Of a stretch of DNA of 64,000 nt, positions 33,165 through 42,971 are shown one piece after another. Both the position numbers and the translations under genes were made by a program. Position 1 is the stretch's first letter; every line of letters starts with the position of its first letter. The stretch is from Constrictibacter sp. MBR-5 (lineage in GTDB: Bacteria > Pseudomonadota > Alphaproteobacteria > JAJUGE01): contig NZ_JBEPTK010000019.1 in NCBI RefSeq assembly GCF_040549485.1, positions 1 to 64,000 on the forward strand. Reading direction: 5' to 3'. Under the pieces are notes generated by a model. The model was not told the DNA's origin. It ran no database searches and saw nothing but the letters and a program-made list of their open reading frames with translations.

Positions 33165-33965
33165 TCAGATTTCGCTGGTGGCGGCGGACAGCATGCCGCC
33201 GTCCACGACGATGGTCTGGCCGGTGACCCAGCCGCCGGCACGCGAGGCGAGCGCGGCGCAGATGCCCGCGATGTCCTCCGGTTCGCCGATGCGCTTCAGC
33301 GGGTAGGTGCTCTCGATCGCGGCGGCGCGCTTCGGGTCGCTCCACAGTGCCTTCGCCATGTCGGTCTTCACCAGCGACGGCGCGATGCAGTTGGCGCGGA
33401 TGTTGTGACGGCCCCATTCCACCGTGATGTTGCGCACCAGCGCCATGTCGGCCGCCTTCGACATGCCGTAGACGCCGAGCGTCGCCGTGCCGCGCAGGCC
33501 GCCGGTGGAGGCGATGATCAGGATGACGCCGTCGTTCCGCTCGATCATGCCCGGCACCACGGCGTTCACCAGCCAGACGTTGCTCTTCACGTTGGCGTTC
33601 ATCGTCTTGTCGAACGCTTCGTCGGGGATGTCGCGCATCGAGCCGAGGAACGGGTTCACCGCGGCGTTACAGACGAGGATGTCGACCTTGCCCCATTCCT
33701 GGACGGTGCGCGCGATCAGTGCCTCGCACTGGTCCTTGTGCGAGATGTTGCAGGGCACCGCGATGGCCGCGCCGCCGTGCTTCGCCCAGTTCGCGTTGAT
33801 GTCGGCGGCGACGGCGTCGCAGACGTCGGCCTTGCGGCTGGAAACCACCACCCTGGCGCCCAGGGCGGCCATCTGCTCGGCGATCGACTTGCCGATGCCC
33901 TTGGTCGAGCCGGTGATGACGGCGACCTTGCCGGACAGGTCGAACATCGGGGGTATCTCGCTCAT
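33165..33965 (-). CDS. Short-chain dehydrogenase/reductase (copy 2)
   Basis: Paralog of the downstream gene, 266 residues. The cofactor loop is TGSTKGIG (18-25), followed by NAAVNPFLG, the catalytic Ser in IIASTGG, YGMSK, and the C-terminal GQTIVVDGGMLSA. Divergence is largest in the middle (KDQCEALIARTVQEWGKVDI against KALIEGTMAKWGRIDS), which suggests related but separate substrates or a hetero-oligomer. It is the first gene of the pair on this strand. Confidence 0.9.
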   Translation of the reverse strand: MSEIPPMFDLSGKVAVITGSTKGIGKSIAEQMAALGARVVVSSRKADVCDAVAADINANWAKHGGAAIAVPCNISHKDQCEALIARTVQEWGKVDILVCNAAVNPFLGSMRDIPDEAFDKTMNANVKSNVWLVNAVVPGMIERNDGVILIIASTGGLRGTATLGVYGMSKAADMALVRNITVEWGRHNIRANCIAPSLVKTDMAKALWSDPKRAAAIESTYPLKRIGEPEDIAGICAALASRAGGWVTGQTIVVDGGMLSAATSEI

Positions 33966-34076
33966 CCGCTCCCTCGCGTGCCTCGTGATTCGCGCGGCAT
34001 GTTAGGAGGTCGCGGCGCATGGCGCGAGAGCCGGCCAAACGGGCGCCATGGCCAGATGGACGCCGTGGGCCGAGGG

Positions 34077-35009
34077 TCAGCGGCGCAGGCGCCGGTCCAG
34101 CCGGTCGTCTTCCAGGCCCTCGGGCTCCTGGTGGATCAGCACCTCGGAATTGGGGAACGCCGCCATGACCTCGGCCTCGACGGCGTCGGTGATGTCGTGC
34201 GCCTCCTCCAGGGTGAGGTGACGGTCGAGCTCCAGGTGGAACTCGATGAAGTAGCGGTCGCCGGCGTTGCGGGTCCGCATGTCGTGGACGCCGCGGGTCT
34301 CGGGATGCGTCATGACGATTTCGCGGATCCGGCTGCGCTTGTCCGCCGGCAGTTCGCGGTCCATCAGCATGTCGAGCGAGTGCTGGGCGATTCGGCCGGC
34401 CGAGACGAGCAGGAACAGCGCGATCCCGATGGCGAACAGCGGGTCGAAGACGGTCTGCCCCGTCCATTCCGCGAGCAGGATGGCGGCGATGACCGCCAGA
34501 TTCATCGCCAGGTCGCCGCTGTAGTGCAGGCTGTCGGCGGTGATCGCGACTGACCCGGTCTTGGCGATCACCCGGCGCTGGTAGGCGACCAGGACCAGCG
34601 TCAGGACGATGGAGACCCCCATCACCGCGATGCCGATCCAGCTCTGGCGCAGCGGCTCGGGATTCACGATCCGGCTGATCGCCTGGTAGGTCAGCAGCAC
34701 CGCCGAGCCCGCGATGAACAGCGCCTGCGCCGTCGCCGCCAGGGGTTCGCCCTTGCCGTGGCCGTAGCGGTGCGTCGCATCCGGCGGCTGGAGGGCGTAG
34801 CGCACGCCGACCAGGGTGACGATCGAGGCGAAGGCGTCGACGCTGGAGTCGATCAGCGACGACAGCAGGGCCACCGACCCCGTCGTCGCATAGGCGCCCA
34901 GCTTCGCGACGATCAGGACCAGAGCCACCGCGACGCTCGCGAGGGTCGCGCGCCGGCGGAGCGCGTCGTTGGGATCGGCGGCTTCTGCGGTCCCGGGGGC
35001 CATGGCCAT
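34077..35009 (-). CDS. Cation diffusion facilitator (FieF-like metal exporter)
   Basis: The 310-residue protein has six membrane helices in about residues 20-215 and a cytoplasmic ferredoxin-like C-terminal domain. The transport site is recognisable: LLSSLIDSSVDAF in helix 2 and ADSLHYSGDLAMN in helix 5, the D-x-x-H-x-x-x-D type of FieF/YiiP. The late domain carries HPETRGVHDMRTRNAGDR and FIEFHLELDRHLTLEEAH. Zinc or iron export by proton exchange is likely. It is a separate unit between the SDR pair and the dehydratase gene. Confidence 0.92.
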   Translation of the reverse strand: MAMAPGTAEAADPNDALRRRATLASVAVALVLIVAKLGAYATTGSVALLSSLIDSSVDAFASIVTLVGVRYALQPPDATHRYGHGKGEPLAATAQALFIAGSAVLLTYQAISRIVNPEPLRQSWIGIAVMGVSIVLTLVLVAYQRRVIAKTGSVAITADSLHYSGDLAMNLAVIAAILLAEWTGQTVFDPLFAIGIALFLLVSAGRIAQHSLDMLMDRELPADKRSRIREIVMTHPETRGVHDMRTRNAGDRYFIEFHLELDRHLTLEEAHDITDAVEAEVMAAFPNSEVLIHQEPEGLEDDRLDRRLRR

Positions 35010-35082
35010 GTCCGTGTCTGGAACGGCGCCCGTTCATAGACGCATGCGTGCCGCGTGCAAACCCGCCACGTCCGCCCGTCGG

Positions 35083-36027
35083 TCAGTCGAACCGCACGGC
35101 CGTCGTGTTCGCGCCGCACAGCAGCACCCCGACGCGCTCCGTCGGGCCGGGGCGGTAGCGTGCCGAGAGCAGGGCGGCGAAGGCGGCGGCACCGCCCGGT
35201 TCGGCCACCAGCCGGGTCGCATCCCACAGGGCGCGCTGCGCCGCACGGATCTCGTCGTCGGTGACGAGGAGCGCGTCGGCGACATGCGCCTGCGCGATCG
35301 GGAACATCAGGTCGCCGATCCGCTTCGGCGCCAGCGAATCGGCGGCGAGCCCGCCGGCGGGCGCGTCGACCGGCCGGCCGGCATCGAGTGCGCGGCGGAG
35401 CGTCGGCGCCGCCTCCGGCTCGACGGCGACGATCTTGATCCGGCCGCCGAACCAGGCGGCGATGCCGCCGATCAGCCCGCCGCCGCCGACCGCGACCAGC
35501 AGCGTGTCGAGATCGGGGGCGTCCGCCTCGATCTCCAGCCCGACCGTGCCCTGGCCGAGCAGCGTTTCCGTCTGGTCGTAGGCGTGGACGGCGAGCGCGC
35601 CGCTCTCGCGCACGAAGTCCTCGCAGGCGGCGAGGGCGTCCGCATAGCGCTCGCCCGCAACCACCAGGTCGGCGCCGTAGCTGCGGATCAGGTCGAGCTT
35701 GGCCGGCGAGGTGACGCTCGGCACGAAAATGCGGGCCGGAACGCCGACCGCGCGCGCCGCATAGGCGACCGCGGCGCCGTGATTGCCGCCGGAGGCGGCG
35801 GTCACCCCGGCGGCGGGCGCCTTGCGTCCGAGGAGATTGGCGAAGGCGCCGCGCACCTTGAACGAGCCGGTGTGCTGCAGCAGTTCGAGCTTCAGCGCGA
35901 CCGGCCGGGCCGGCAGGCCGAAATCCGCCATGTCGACGGTCATCACGGGCGTATGGCGCACATGCCGCCGGATCAGCCGCTCGGTGGCGGCGATCGCATC
36001 GCGGGTGATCGTCCGGTGGTCGGCCAT
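35083..36027 (-). CDS. Threonine/serine dehydratase-like PLP enzyme
   Basis: The 314-residue protein is a fold-type II PLP enzyme. The Schiff-base lysine is Lys57 in HTGSFKVRGA, the substrate/carboxylate loop is SGGNHG (79-84), and the phosphate-binding glycines are in VGGGGLIGG. It lacks the regulatory ACT domain, like catabolic (TdcB-type) dehydratases or serine racemases. The start ATG 36027 replaces a longer frame whose first 49 residues look non-coding. It is divergent from the large SLBB gene. Confidence 0.87.
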   Translation of the reverse strand: MADHRTITRDAIAATERLIRRHVRHTPVMTVDMADFGLPARPVALKLELLQHTGSFKVRGAFANLLGRKAPAAGVTAASGGNHGAAVAYAARAVGVPARIFVPSVTSPAKLDLIRSYGADLVVAGERYADALAACEDFVRESGALAVHAYDQTETLLGQGTVGLEIEADAPDLDTLLVAVGGGGLIGGIAAWFGGRIKIVAVEPEAAPTLRRALDAGRPVDAPAGGLAADSLAPKRIGDLMFPIAQAHVADALLVTDDEIRAAQRALWDATRLVAEPGGAAAFAALLSARYRPGPTERVGVLLCGANTTAVRFD

Positions 36028-36231
36028 GGCTGCGATCCGGCAGGGGAGGGGGCAAGGCGCACGATGCCGCAGCCGCGGCAGGAATGCGAGTGCCGCGCCG
36101 CCATGCCGCTGGCGGGCCGACGCGACGGTTGATCCCCGCAGAGGGCGCCGCCACAATGCGCCGCCTGGGGCCATCGCGCCTCGAACGTATGCCGGCGGCG
36201 CCGCCGCCGTCGGGGGAAGCAGTCGGTCAGC

Positions 36232-39200
36232 ATGAGCCGCAGGCAGCGTCGGACCTTGCCGGGGACATCACCCCGTCGACGCGCTGCGTCGTGGCGCCTG
36301 CGGGTCGGCTTCCTGCTGGGCGTCGCCCTGTTGCTGGTCGCGACCGCTCTGGTCGTCCCGCTGCGCGCCCAGGATCGCTCCGTCCCGTCGCTGCCGTCGC
36401 TGCCCAGCGAACTCGTGCCCCTGCTGGAACGGCAGGACGAGCAGCGCGGCTTCGACCGCGACAGCGACCGTGACGACCGCCGCGACACCCAGGTCATCCG
36501 CCCGTCGACCGGACCGCAGGAACCGGTCGAGCTGTCGTCGCTGGAACGCAGTTTCTCCGAACGTGCCGGCAGCCCCCTTCGGCTGATCGGCCAGCGCGCC
36601 TTCGGCAGCGGCCGCAGCGTCACGCTGCGCCAGACCGGCGCCGCGCCGGACGGCTACGTCCTGGGCACCGGCGACGAACTGGTGATCGTGCTGCGCGGAC
36701 AGGTGAGCCGCACGGTGCGCACGCGCGTCGGCCGCGATGGCTCGGTCGTGGTCGCCGACCTGCCGCCGATCCCCGCGGCCGGCGTCCGCCTCGGCACCTT
36801 CCGCGAGACGCTGCAGGCGCAGATCGAATCGACCTATTCGGCCACCGAAGCCTTCGTGAACCTGGGCGCGGTCCGCCAGATCTCGGTGCTGGTGAACGGC
36901 GAGGTCGGCAATCCCGGCGCCGTCGACCTCAATAGCCTCGCCAGCGTTGTCGACGCGATCCACATCGCCGGCGGCATCCGGTCGAGTGGCTCGCTGCGCA
37001 ACATCCAGGTGCTGCGCGGCGGCGACGTCGTGGGCTTCGACCTCTACGACCTCGTCCTGGGTCGGCTCGGCGCGCAGCGCGACTACGGCATTGCCGACGG
37101 CGACCGCATCTTCGTGCCGGTGATCGGTGCCACCGTGGCGGTCGCCGGCGAGGTGAAGCGGCCCGGCATCTTCGAGCTTTCCGCTGGCACGAGTGCCGTC
37201 GCAGCGGCCCAAATGCTGGAGCTGGCCGGCGGTACCACCGGACGCGGGCCGTTCAGCTATCAGGTGATGCGTCGGCTCGCCGACGGGCGCGAGGATCTGG
37301 TCGAGATCCGCTCGCCGGCCGACCAGCCGCTGCGCGACGGCGACATCCTGCTGGTCCAGCCGGTCGCCAGCGCCCCCGTCGGTCGCGTCGAACTCGCCGG
37401 CCATGTGCGCACGCCGCGCACCTATCCCCTCTCGTCGGCACGCTCCGTCAGGCAGCTCCTGCGCGGCCCGGGCGCCCTCCTGCCCGATCCGTACCTGCCG
37501 TTCGCCGTGGTGCAGAGCGACTCGCCCAGCGCCGCCCGGCAGTTCCGCGCCTTCGACCTCGGCGCGGTCCTCGGCGGCGGCACCGACGTCCGCCTCGGCG
37601 ACGACGACAAGGTCTATGTCCTGGGATTCGACCATCTCGCCTTCCTCGGCTCGGAAGGGGTCGGCGAGGCGCTGCGGGGCGAGGTGGCGCGCGACCTGCG
37701 CACCTGTGCCGGCATCCAGTCGCTGGCGCGCTGGATCCGCAGCAACCCGCGCAGCGAACTCGCGGCCGGCCGCTTCAACCGTGCGGCGCGCGATCTCGCG
37801 GGCGGGCCGGAGCGCTGTCCCGAACTGTTCGCCGACGTGCCCGAACTGCTCGTCTTCATCATGCAGAACGCCGTGCTGGTGCGCGGCAACGTCCTGCGCC
37901 CGGGCATCTATCCGGTGGCGGAGCCGGGCCGGTCCGACGCTGCGTTGGCCGCGGCCGGCGCCCGCGGCGGCAGCGGCGTCGATCTGGTCGGGGCGTCCGG
38001 CGGGGCGCGCCAGGGCGGCGTGGTGGTGGTCGACGAGCCGTCGGTCTCGCTGCACGGTCATGTCCGCTTTCCGGGCACGCGCAGCCTCAAGTCGACGCCG
38101 ACGCTGCGCGACCTGATCGGCGACCTCTCGGTCTATCGCGACGAGCCCTACCTGCTCTTCGGCGTCATCTCGCGCGTCGATCCGCGGACGCTGACCCGGC
38201 GCCTGCTGCTGTTCAATCCGGCCGACGTGATGGCCGGCCGCACCGACGAACCGCTGGCCGACCGCGACGAGGTCCAGGTCTTCGGCTACAGCGAGGTGCG
38301 CCGCACCCTGGCCGAGCAGGACGACGCGCCCCGCGACCGGAACGCGCGCGATCGGGCGCGCGGCCGTGAACTGGCCGGCGACGACGGTGACCGCGATCGC
38401 GGACGCATCGGCCGGGAAACGCAGGCCAGCGGGCGGGCAGGGGATCGGGACTATCCCCGCGCCGACGACCGGCGCCTCCCGGACCGGGACCGTGCGATGG
38501 ATCGGCGGGACGATGCCGACCGTCTCGCCCGCGGCGGAGCATGGCAGAACGGAGACGCGTTCACCGGCACGGACGCAGCGACGAGTCGCCGGCCGTCATC
38601 GGACGTGCCGCGTGACGGGCTGCTCGCCGAACTCGGGCTGCGCCGGTTGATGCTGGACAATGCGGTGGCCGTGGTCGGCGGTGTCAATGTGCCCGGCGAC
38701 TATCCGGTCGCGGGTTCTGTCACCCTGGAGGACGTGATCCGGGCGGCCGGCGGCCTGACGCGGCAGGCGGACGCCAGCGCGGTCGAACTCACCTGGTTCA
38801 CCGCCTCCGCCGGCGAGTCGCGCCAGACGCCGCAGCGCACGACCGTCGACCTCAACCGGACGTCTCCGGCGACCGTCCGCGCCCCGGTCGGCTCTATCGT
38901 GCGGGTCAACCCGGCCGTTTCGGGCCGAGAGGATGGCTTCATCCTGGTCGAGGGCCAGGTGCAGCGGCCGGGCCGCTACGACCTGATCGTCGGCGAGCGG
39001 CTGTCCTCGGTCATCAGCCGGGCCGGCGGCCTGCGCGCCAACGCCTATCCCTATGGGGCGGTGTTCACGCGCGCCAGCGTGCAGCAGGCCGAGTTCGACG
39101 CCCGCCAGCGTGCCTTGGCGGAGCTGAATCGCGCGCTCGTGCGCGAGAGCACCGCCGACGACGAGAACCGTCTGCGTCCCGAGGGCCTCGGCGTTCTGCG

Positions 39201-39672
39201 CGACCTGGTCGCACAGATCGAGTCGAGCGAGCCGATCGGCCGCATGGTGATCGAGGCCGACCCCAACATCCTGCTCGCCAAGCCCGAACTCGACATCACC
39301 GTCGAGCCGGGCGACCGCCTGTTCATCCCGCGGCGGCCCTGGTCGGTCTTCGTGTCGGGCGAGGTGTTCAATCCCGGCGCGCAGCAGTTCGGCGAGGCGC
39401 TCACCGCGCGCAACTACCTCCAGGCGGCGGGCGGCATCACCGCCGACGCCGACCGCAGCCGCATGTTCATCGTGGCGCCGGACGGGTCTGCGGCGCAGTT
39501 CTCCGCGTCCTCGTGGCGCGGCCGCGCGCCCGTGCTGGCGCCCGGCTCGGCGATCATCGTGCCGCGCGACCTGCGGCCGTTCGACCCGATGCGCTTCTCG
39601 CTCAACCTGACGCAGATCCTCAGCAGCCTCGCGATCAGCGCCGGTGCGCTCGCGGTGATCAGCAACAACTGA
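36232..39672 (+). CDS. Giant multi-SLBB polysaccharide export protein
   Basis: The 1146-residue protein is about three times the length of Wza-type export lipoproteins. A membrane or signal segment (about 25-46) is followed by a poly-export domain near 135-220 (YVLGTGDELVIVLRGQVSRT). Then come up to eight SLBB-like repeats, recognised by a G-x-V-x-x-P-G turn and an A-G-G: near 222, 300, 384, 547, 603, 810, 902 and 1038. Between repeats 5 and 6 lies a 70-residue Arg/Asp-rich segment (about 698-768), probably disordered. The C-terminus is hydrophobic (SSLAISAGALAVISNN). No lipobox is seen. It likely forms an outer-membrane or periplasm-spanning export conduit for the polysaccharide genes at 43-48 kb. 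Confidence 0.82.
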   Translation: MSRRQRRTLPGTSPRRRAASWRLRVGFLLGVALLLVATALVVPLRAQDRSVPSLPSLPSELVPLLERQDEQRGFDRDSDRDDRRDTQVIRPSTGPQEPVELSSLERSFSERAGSPLRLIGQRAFGSGRSVTLRQTGAAPDGYVLGTGDELVIVLRGQVSRTVRTRVGRDGSVVVADLPPIPAAGVRLGTFRETLQAQIESTYSATEAFVNLGAVRQISVLVNGEVGNPGAVDLNSLASVVDAIHIAGGIRSSGSLRNIQVLRGGDVVGFDLYDLVLGRLGAQRDYGIADGDRIFVPVIGATVAVAGEVKRPGIFELSAGTSAVAAAQMLELAGGTTGRGPFSYQVMRRLADGREDLVEIRSPADQPLRDGDILLVQPVASAPVGRVELAGHVRTPRTYPLSSARSVRQLLRGPGALLPDPYLPFAVVQSDSPSAARQFRAFDLGAVLGGGTDVRLGDDDKVYVLGFDHLAFLGSEGVGEALRGEVARDLRTCAGIQSLARWIRSNPRSELAAGRFNRAARDLAGGPERCPELFADVPELLVFIMQNAVLVRGNVLRPGIYPVAEPGRSDAALAAAGARGGSGVDLVGASGGARQGGVVVVDEPSVSLHGHVRFPGTRSLKSTPTLRDLIGDLSVYRDEPYLLFGVISRVDPRTLTRRLLLFNPADVMAGRTDEPLADRDEVQVFGYSEVRRTLAEQDDAPRDRNARDRARGRELAGDDGDRDRGRIGRETQASGRAGDRDYPRADDRRLPDRDRAMDRRDDADRLARGGAWQNGDAFTGTDAATSRRPSSDVPRDGLLAELGLRRLMLDNAVAVVGGVNVPGDYPVAGSVTLEDVIRAAGGLTRQADASAVELTWFTASAGESRQTPQRTTVDLNRTSPATVRAPVGSIVRVNPAVSGREDGFILVEGQVQRPGRYDLIVGERLSSVISRAGGLRANAYPYGAVFTRASVQQAEFDARQRALAELNRALVRESTADDENRLRPEGLGVLRDLVAQIESSEPIGRMVIEADPNILLAKPELDITVEPGDRLFIPRRPWSVFVSGEVFNPGAQQFGEALTARNYLQAAGGITADADRSRMFIVAPDGSAAQFSASSWRGRAPVLAPGSAIIVPRDLRPFDPMRFSLNLTQILSSLAISAGALAVISNN

Positions 39673-39766
39673 CGCCCACTCGTGAAAATTGGCGGATGCG
39701 GCGCGCCGTTGCGGCGTCCGCGCCCTTCGGCCAACATGCGCGTCCCCTTAGAGCCGGAGCCGCGCC

Positions 39767-40675
39767 ATGGCCGCACCCATTCCCTTCGACAAGGACTTCG
39801 ACGTCGAGCCCGGCCGCTGCTACGAACTCAGCCCGCTCCTGCGCCGGGTGACGTCGCCCAACCCCAGCCTCTTCACCTTCAAGGGCACGAACACCTACAT
39901 CGTCGGCCGCGGCAACGTGGCGGTGGTCGATCCAGGCCCGGACCTGCCGGAGCAGACCGCGGCGATCCTGCGCGCCGTCGAAGGCGAGACGGTGACGCAC
40001 ATCGTCGTCACCCACACCCACAACGACCATTCGCCGGGCGTCCCGGCGCTGGTGGCAGCGACCGGGGCGAAGACCTACGGCTTCGGGCCGCACGGCACCG
40101 GCGTGCGGCGGCAGTGGCCGTTCGCCTCGCCCGAGGGCGGCGACATGTCGTTCAGGCCGGACGTGACGGTGCCCGACGGCGGCACGATCGCCGGCGACGG
40201 CTGGACGCTGGAGGCGCTGCACACGCCGGGGCACATCTCGAACCACCTCTGCTTCACGCTGAAGGAAGAAAACGTCCTGCTGTCCGGCGACCATGTGATG
40301 GCCTGGTCGACCTCGGTGGTCTCGCCGCCCGACGGCGACATGGCCGACTACATGGCGAGCCTGGACAGGCTACTGGGCCGGCCGGAGACGACCTACTGGC
40401 CGGGTCACGGGCCGGCGGTGCGCGATCCGCAGCCCTTCGTGCGCGCCTTCATCGCGCATCGCAACGAGCGGGAGGTCCAGATCGCCGCCTGCCTGTCCGA
40501 CGGGCCCAAGACGATCCCGGAGATGGTCCGCGTCATGTATGCCGACGTGCCGGAGACGCTGCACCGTGCCGCCGCCCGCTCGGTCCTGGCGCACATCCTC
40601 CGCATGGTCGACGACGGCCGGCTGGCGGTGGTCGATGGCGAGCCGGGGCCGGATGCCGTCTACCGGAACGCCTGA
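39767..40675 (+). CDS. MBL-fold metallo-hydrolase (LACTB2-like)
   Basis: The 302-residue protein has the metallo-beta-lactamase HxHxDH site HTHNDH (83-88), the later histidine in LHTPGHISNHLCF, the Asp in LLSGDHVMAW and the last His in YWPGHGPAV. The C-terminal winged-helix-like segment (EMVRVMYADVPETLHRAAAR) is typical of the LACTB2 group, whose members act as RNases or thioester hydrolases. The substrate cannot be told. It lies between the SLBB gene and pgk on the same strand. Confidence 0.88.
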   Translation: MAAPIPFDKDFDVEPGRCYELSPLLRRVTSPNPSLFTFKGTNTYIVGRGNVAVVDPGPDLPEQTAAILRAVEGETVTHIVVTHTHNDHSPGVPALVAATGAKTYGFGPHGTGVRRQWPFASPEGGDMSFRPDVTVPDGGTIAGDGWTLEALHTPGHISNHLCFTLKEENVLLSGDHVMAWSTSVVSPPDGDMADYMASLDRLLGRPETTYWPGHGPAVRDPQPFVRAFIAHRNEREVQIAACLSDGPKTIPEMVRVMYADVPETLHRAAARSVLAHILRMVDDGRLAVVDGEPGPDAVYRNA

Positions 40676-40763
40676 GTCTACCGAAACCCTGGAGAGCGTG
40701 TAAAAGAGAGCATTTCCGGCGGTTCCGTGGGCGGGATCGCGCCATCTGTCGAGGCCGAGAGAC

Positions 40764-41963
40764 ATGCCGAAGTTCAAGACGATCGACGATCTCGATCCGC
40801 GCGGGAAGACGGTCCTGCTCCGCGCCGACCTGAACGTCCCGATGGAGGACGGCAAGGTCGGCGACATGACCCGCATCGAGCGCACCGTGCCGACCGTTCG
40901 CGAACTGGTGGGCAAGGGCGCCAAGGTCGTCGTCCTCTCGCATTTCGGCCGGCCGAAGGGCAAGCGCGAGCCGGGCATGTCGCTGAAGCCGGTGGCCGAC
41001 GCCCTGGCCGCGGTGCTGGGTACGCCCGTCGCGTTCGGCGACGACTGTGTCGGCCCCGACGCCGAGAAGACCGTCCGCGGCCTCTCCGAAGGCGGCGTCG
41101 CGCTGCTGGAGAACCTCCGCTACCACGCCGAGGAGGAAAAGAATGACCGGGCCTTCGCCGAGAAGCTGGCGGCGCTCGGCGACGTCTTCGTCAACGACGC
41201 CTTCTCCGCCGCGCATCGGGCCCATGCCTCGACCGAGGCGCTGGCGCAGCTCCTTCCGGCCTATGCCGGCCGCCTGATGCAGGAGGAACTGGAGGCGCTC
41301 GGCCGGGCGCTGGAACATCCCGAGCGGCCCGTGATGGCGATCGTCGGCGGCGCCAAGGTCTCGACCAAGATCGACCTGCTGCAGAACCTCCTCGCGAAGG
41401 TGGACCTGCTGGTCATCGGCGGCGGCATGGCGAACACCTTCCTGCACGCGATGGGCACCGACATCGGCAAGAGCCTGTGCGAGAAGGACCTGGCGGACAC
41501 GGCGCGCGGCATCATCGACGCCGCCAAGGCACGCGGCTGCGAAATCGTCCTGCCGGTCGATGCCGCCGTCGCCTCCGAGTTCAAGGCCGGTGCCGCTTCC
41601 ACGATCGTGCCGATCGGCGAGGTCCCGGCGGACCGCATGATCCTGGACGTCGGCCCGGCCAGCATCGAGGACCTGAAGAAGCGCCTCGCTGGCGTGCGCA
41701 CCCTGGTCTGGAACGGCCCGCTCGGCGCCTTCGAGATCGAGCCGTTCGACAAGGGCACCAATGCCGTCGCCCAGGCGGCGGCCGATCTCACCGAGGCCGG
41801 CAAGCTGGTCACGGTCGCCGGGGGCGGCGACACGGTCGCGGCCCTCGCGCGTGCCGGCGTCGAGGAGCGCTTCACCTATGTCTCGACGGCGGGCGGCGCT
41901 TTCCTCGAGTGGCTCGAGGGCAAGACCCTGCCCGGCGTCGCGGCCCTCGAAAAGGCCGCCTGA
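40764..41963 (+). CDS. pgk: Phosphoglycerate kinase
   Basis: PGK moves phosphate between 1,3-bisphosphoglycerate and ADP in glycolysis and gluconeogenesis. The 399-residue protein is standard length. It has the substrate motif [11 protein letters not shown] (16-26), [21 protein letters not shown], a hinge with [12 protein letters not shown], and the nucleotide loop [16 protein letters not shown]. Here it is not with gap or fba; its neighbours are an MBL hydrolase and a universal stress protein. A hairpin follows the stop. Confidence 0.97.
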   Translation: MPKFKTIDDLDPRGKTVLLRADLNVPMEDGKVGDMTRIERTVPTVRELVGKGAKVVVLSHFGRPKGKREPGMSLKPVADALAAVLGTPVAFGDDCVGPDAEKTVRGLSEGGVALLENLRYHAEEEKNDRAFAEKLAALGDVFVNDAFSAAHRAHASTEALAQLLPAYAGRLMQEELEALGRALEHPERPVMAIVGGAKVSTKIDLLQNLLAKVDLLVIGGGMANTFLHAMGTDIGKSLCEKDLADTARGIIDAAKARGCEIVLPVDAAVASEFKAGAASTIVPIGEVPADRMILDVGPASIEDLKKRLAGVRTLVWNGPLGAFEIEPFDKGTNAVAQAAADLTEAGKLVTVAGGGDTVAALARAGVEERFTYVSTAGGAFLEWLEGKTLPGVAALEKAA

Positions 41964-41974
41964 GGCGCCGGATG

Positions 41975-41993
41975 CGCGGGCTGCAAGCCCGCG
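41975..41993 (+). terminator. Hairpin after pgk
   Basis: CGCGGGC (41975-41981) and GCCCGCG (41987-41993) pair around TGCAA, 12 bases after the pgk stop. No U-tract follows, so terminator function is tentative. Confidence 0.45.
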
Positions 41994-42039
41994 GCACGGC
42001 TTGTGCTAGGCTCCTGCATGGCGAGGCGGGAGACAGTGC

Positions 42040-42903
42040 ATGGGCCCGAAGACGATCCTCGTTCCGTTCATCAGCGAGGCGGCCTCGCACGCCGCTCTCG
42101 ATCTCGCCTGCGCCGCCGCGGGCATGTTCGACAGCCACCTCGACGTCCTCTACCTGAAGCCCGACGCCCGCACGATGATCCCCTATGTCGGGGAGGGGAT
42201 GTCGGGGGCACTGGTCGAGGACGTGCTGGTGGCCGCCGAGCGCGACGCGGTCGACCGGTCCATCGGCGCGCGTGCCCTCTTCGGCGCCCAGCTCGCCCGC
42301 CACGGCCTCTACGAGGCGCAGATGCCGAACGGGCCCGGGCCGAGCGCCTCCTGGCGCGAGGTGACCGGTCGCGAGGACGAGATCGTCGCGATCGCTGGCC
42401 GGACCGCCGACCTGATCGCCGTGAGCCGGCCGGTGGATGCATCCGACGGCCCGCCGTCGACGCTGTTCGAGACGGCGCTGTTTGAGACCGGTCAGGCGGT
42501 CCTGGTGGCACCGCCCGTACCCGTCACCGCGTTCGGCAGGCGAATCCTGATCGCCTGGAACGGCAGCCCCGAAGCCGCGGGTGCGGTGAGTGCCGCGATG
42601 CCGTTCCTCCACCGCGCCGACGATGTCGCGATTCTCGCCGTCTCGGGCTGGAGCGAGGGCATCCTGTCGATTGAAGCGCTGGCCCGGAGGCTGTTGTGGC
42701 GCGGGATCGGCGCGGATGTCGAGACGATGCGCGAATTCACCGGGTCGATCGGTGAGAATGTGATGGCTGCCGCTGCACGCCGCGGCGCCGACATGATCGT
42801 CATGGGCGCCTACACCCACGGGCGGCTGCGGCAGATGATTCTCGGCGGAGTGACGCGGCACGTGCTCGAGACGGCGTCGATCCCCCTGCTGATGTCGCAC
42901 TGA
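42040..42903 (+). CDS. Tandem-domain universal stress protein
   Basis: The 287-residue protein has two UspA-like domains. The first (KTILVPFISEAASHAALDLA) is degenerate in its nucleotide loop. The second (RRILIAWNGSPEAAGAVSAA to the end) keeps the G-x2-G-x9-G-S/T-type loop as MGAYTHGRLRQMILGGVTRHVL. ATP binding by domain 2 is likely. It follows pgk by 76 bases. The specific stress is unknown. Confidence 0.88.
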   Translation: MGPKTILVPFISEAASHAALDLACAAAGMFDSHLDVLYLKPDARTMIPYVGEGMSGALVEDVLVAAERDAVDRSIGARALFGAQLARHGLYEAQMPNGPGPSASWREVTGREDEIVAIAGRTADLIAVSRPVDASDGPPSTLFETALFETGQAVLVAPPVPVTAFGRRILIAWNGSPEAAGAVSAAMPFLHRADDVAILAVSGWSEGILSIEALARRLLWRGIGADVETMREFTGSIGENVMAAAARRGADMIVMGAYTHGRLRQMILGGVTRHVLETASIPLLMSH

Positions 42904-42971
42904 GACGCAGTCGATCCTCGGGCACCCTCCGCGGCCTCGCGCGTTCCTTTCGCAACGGAACGGTGAGGCTG

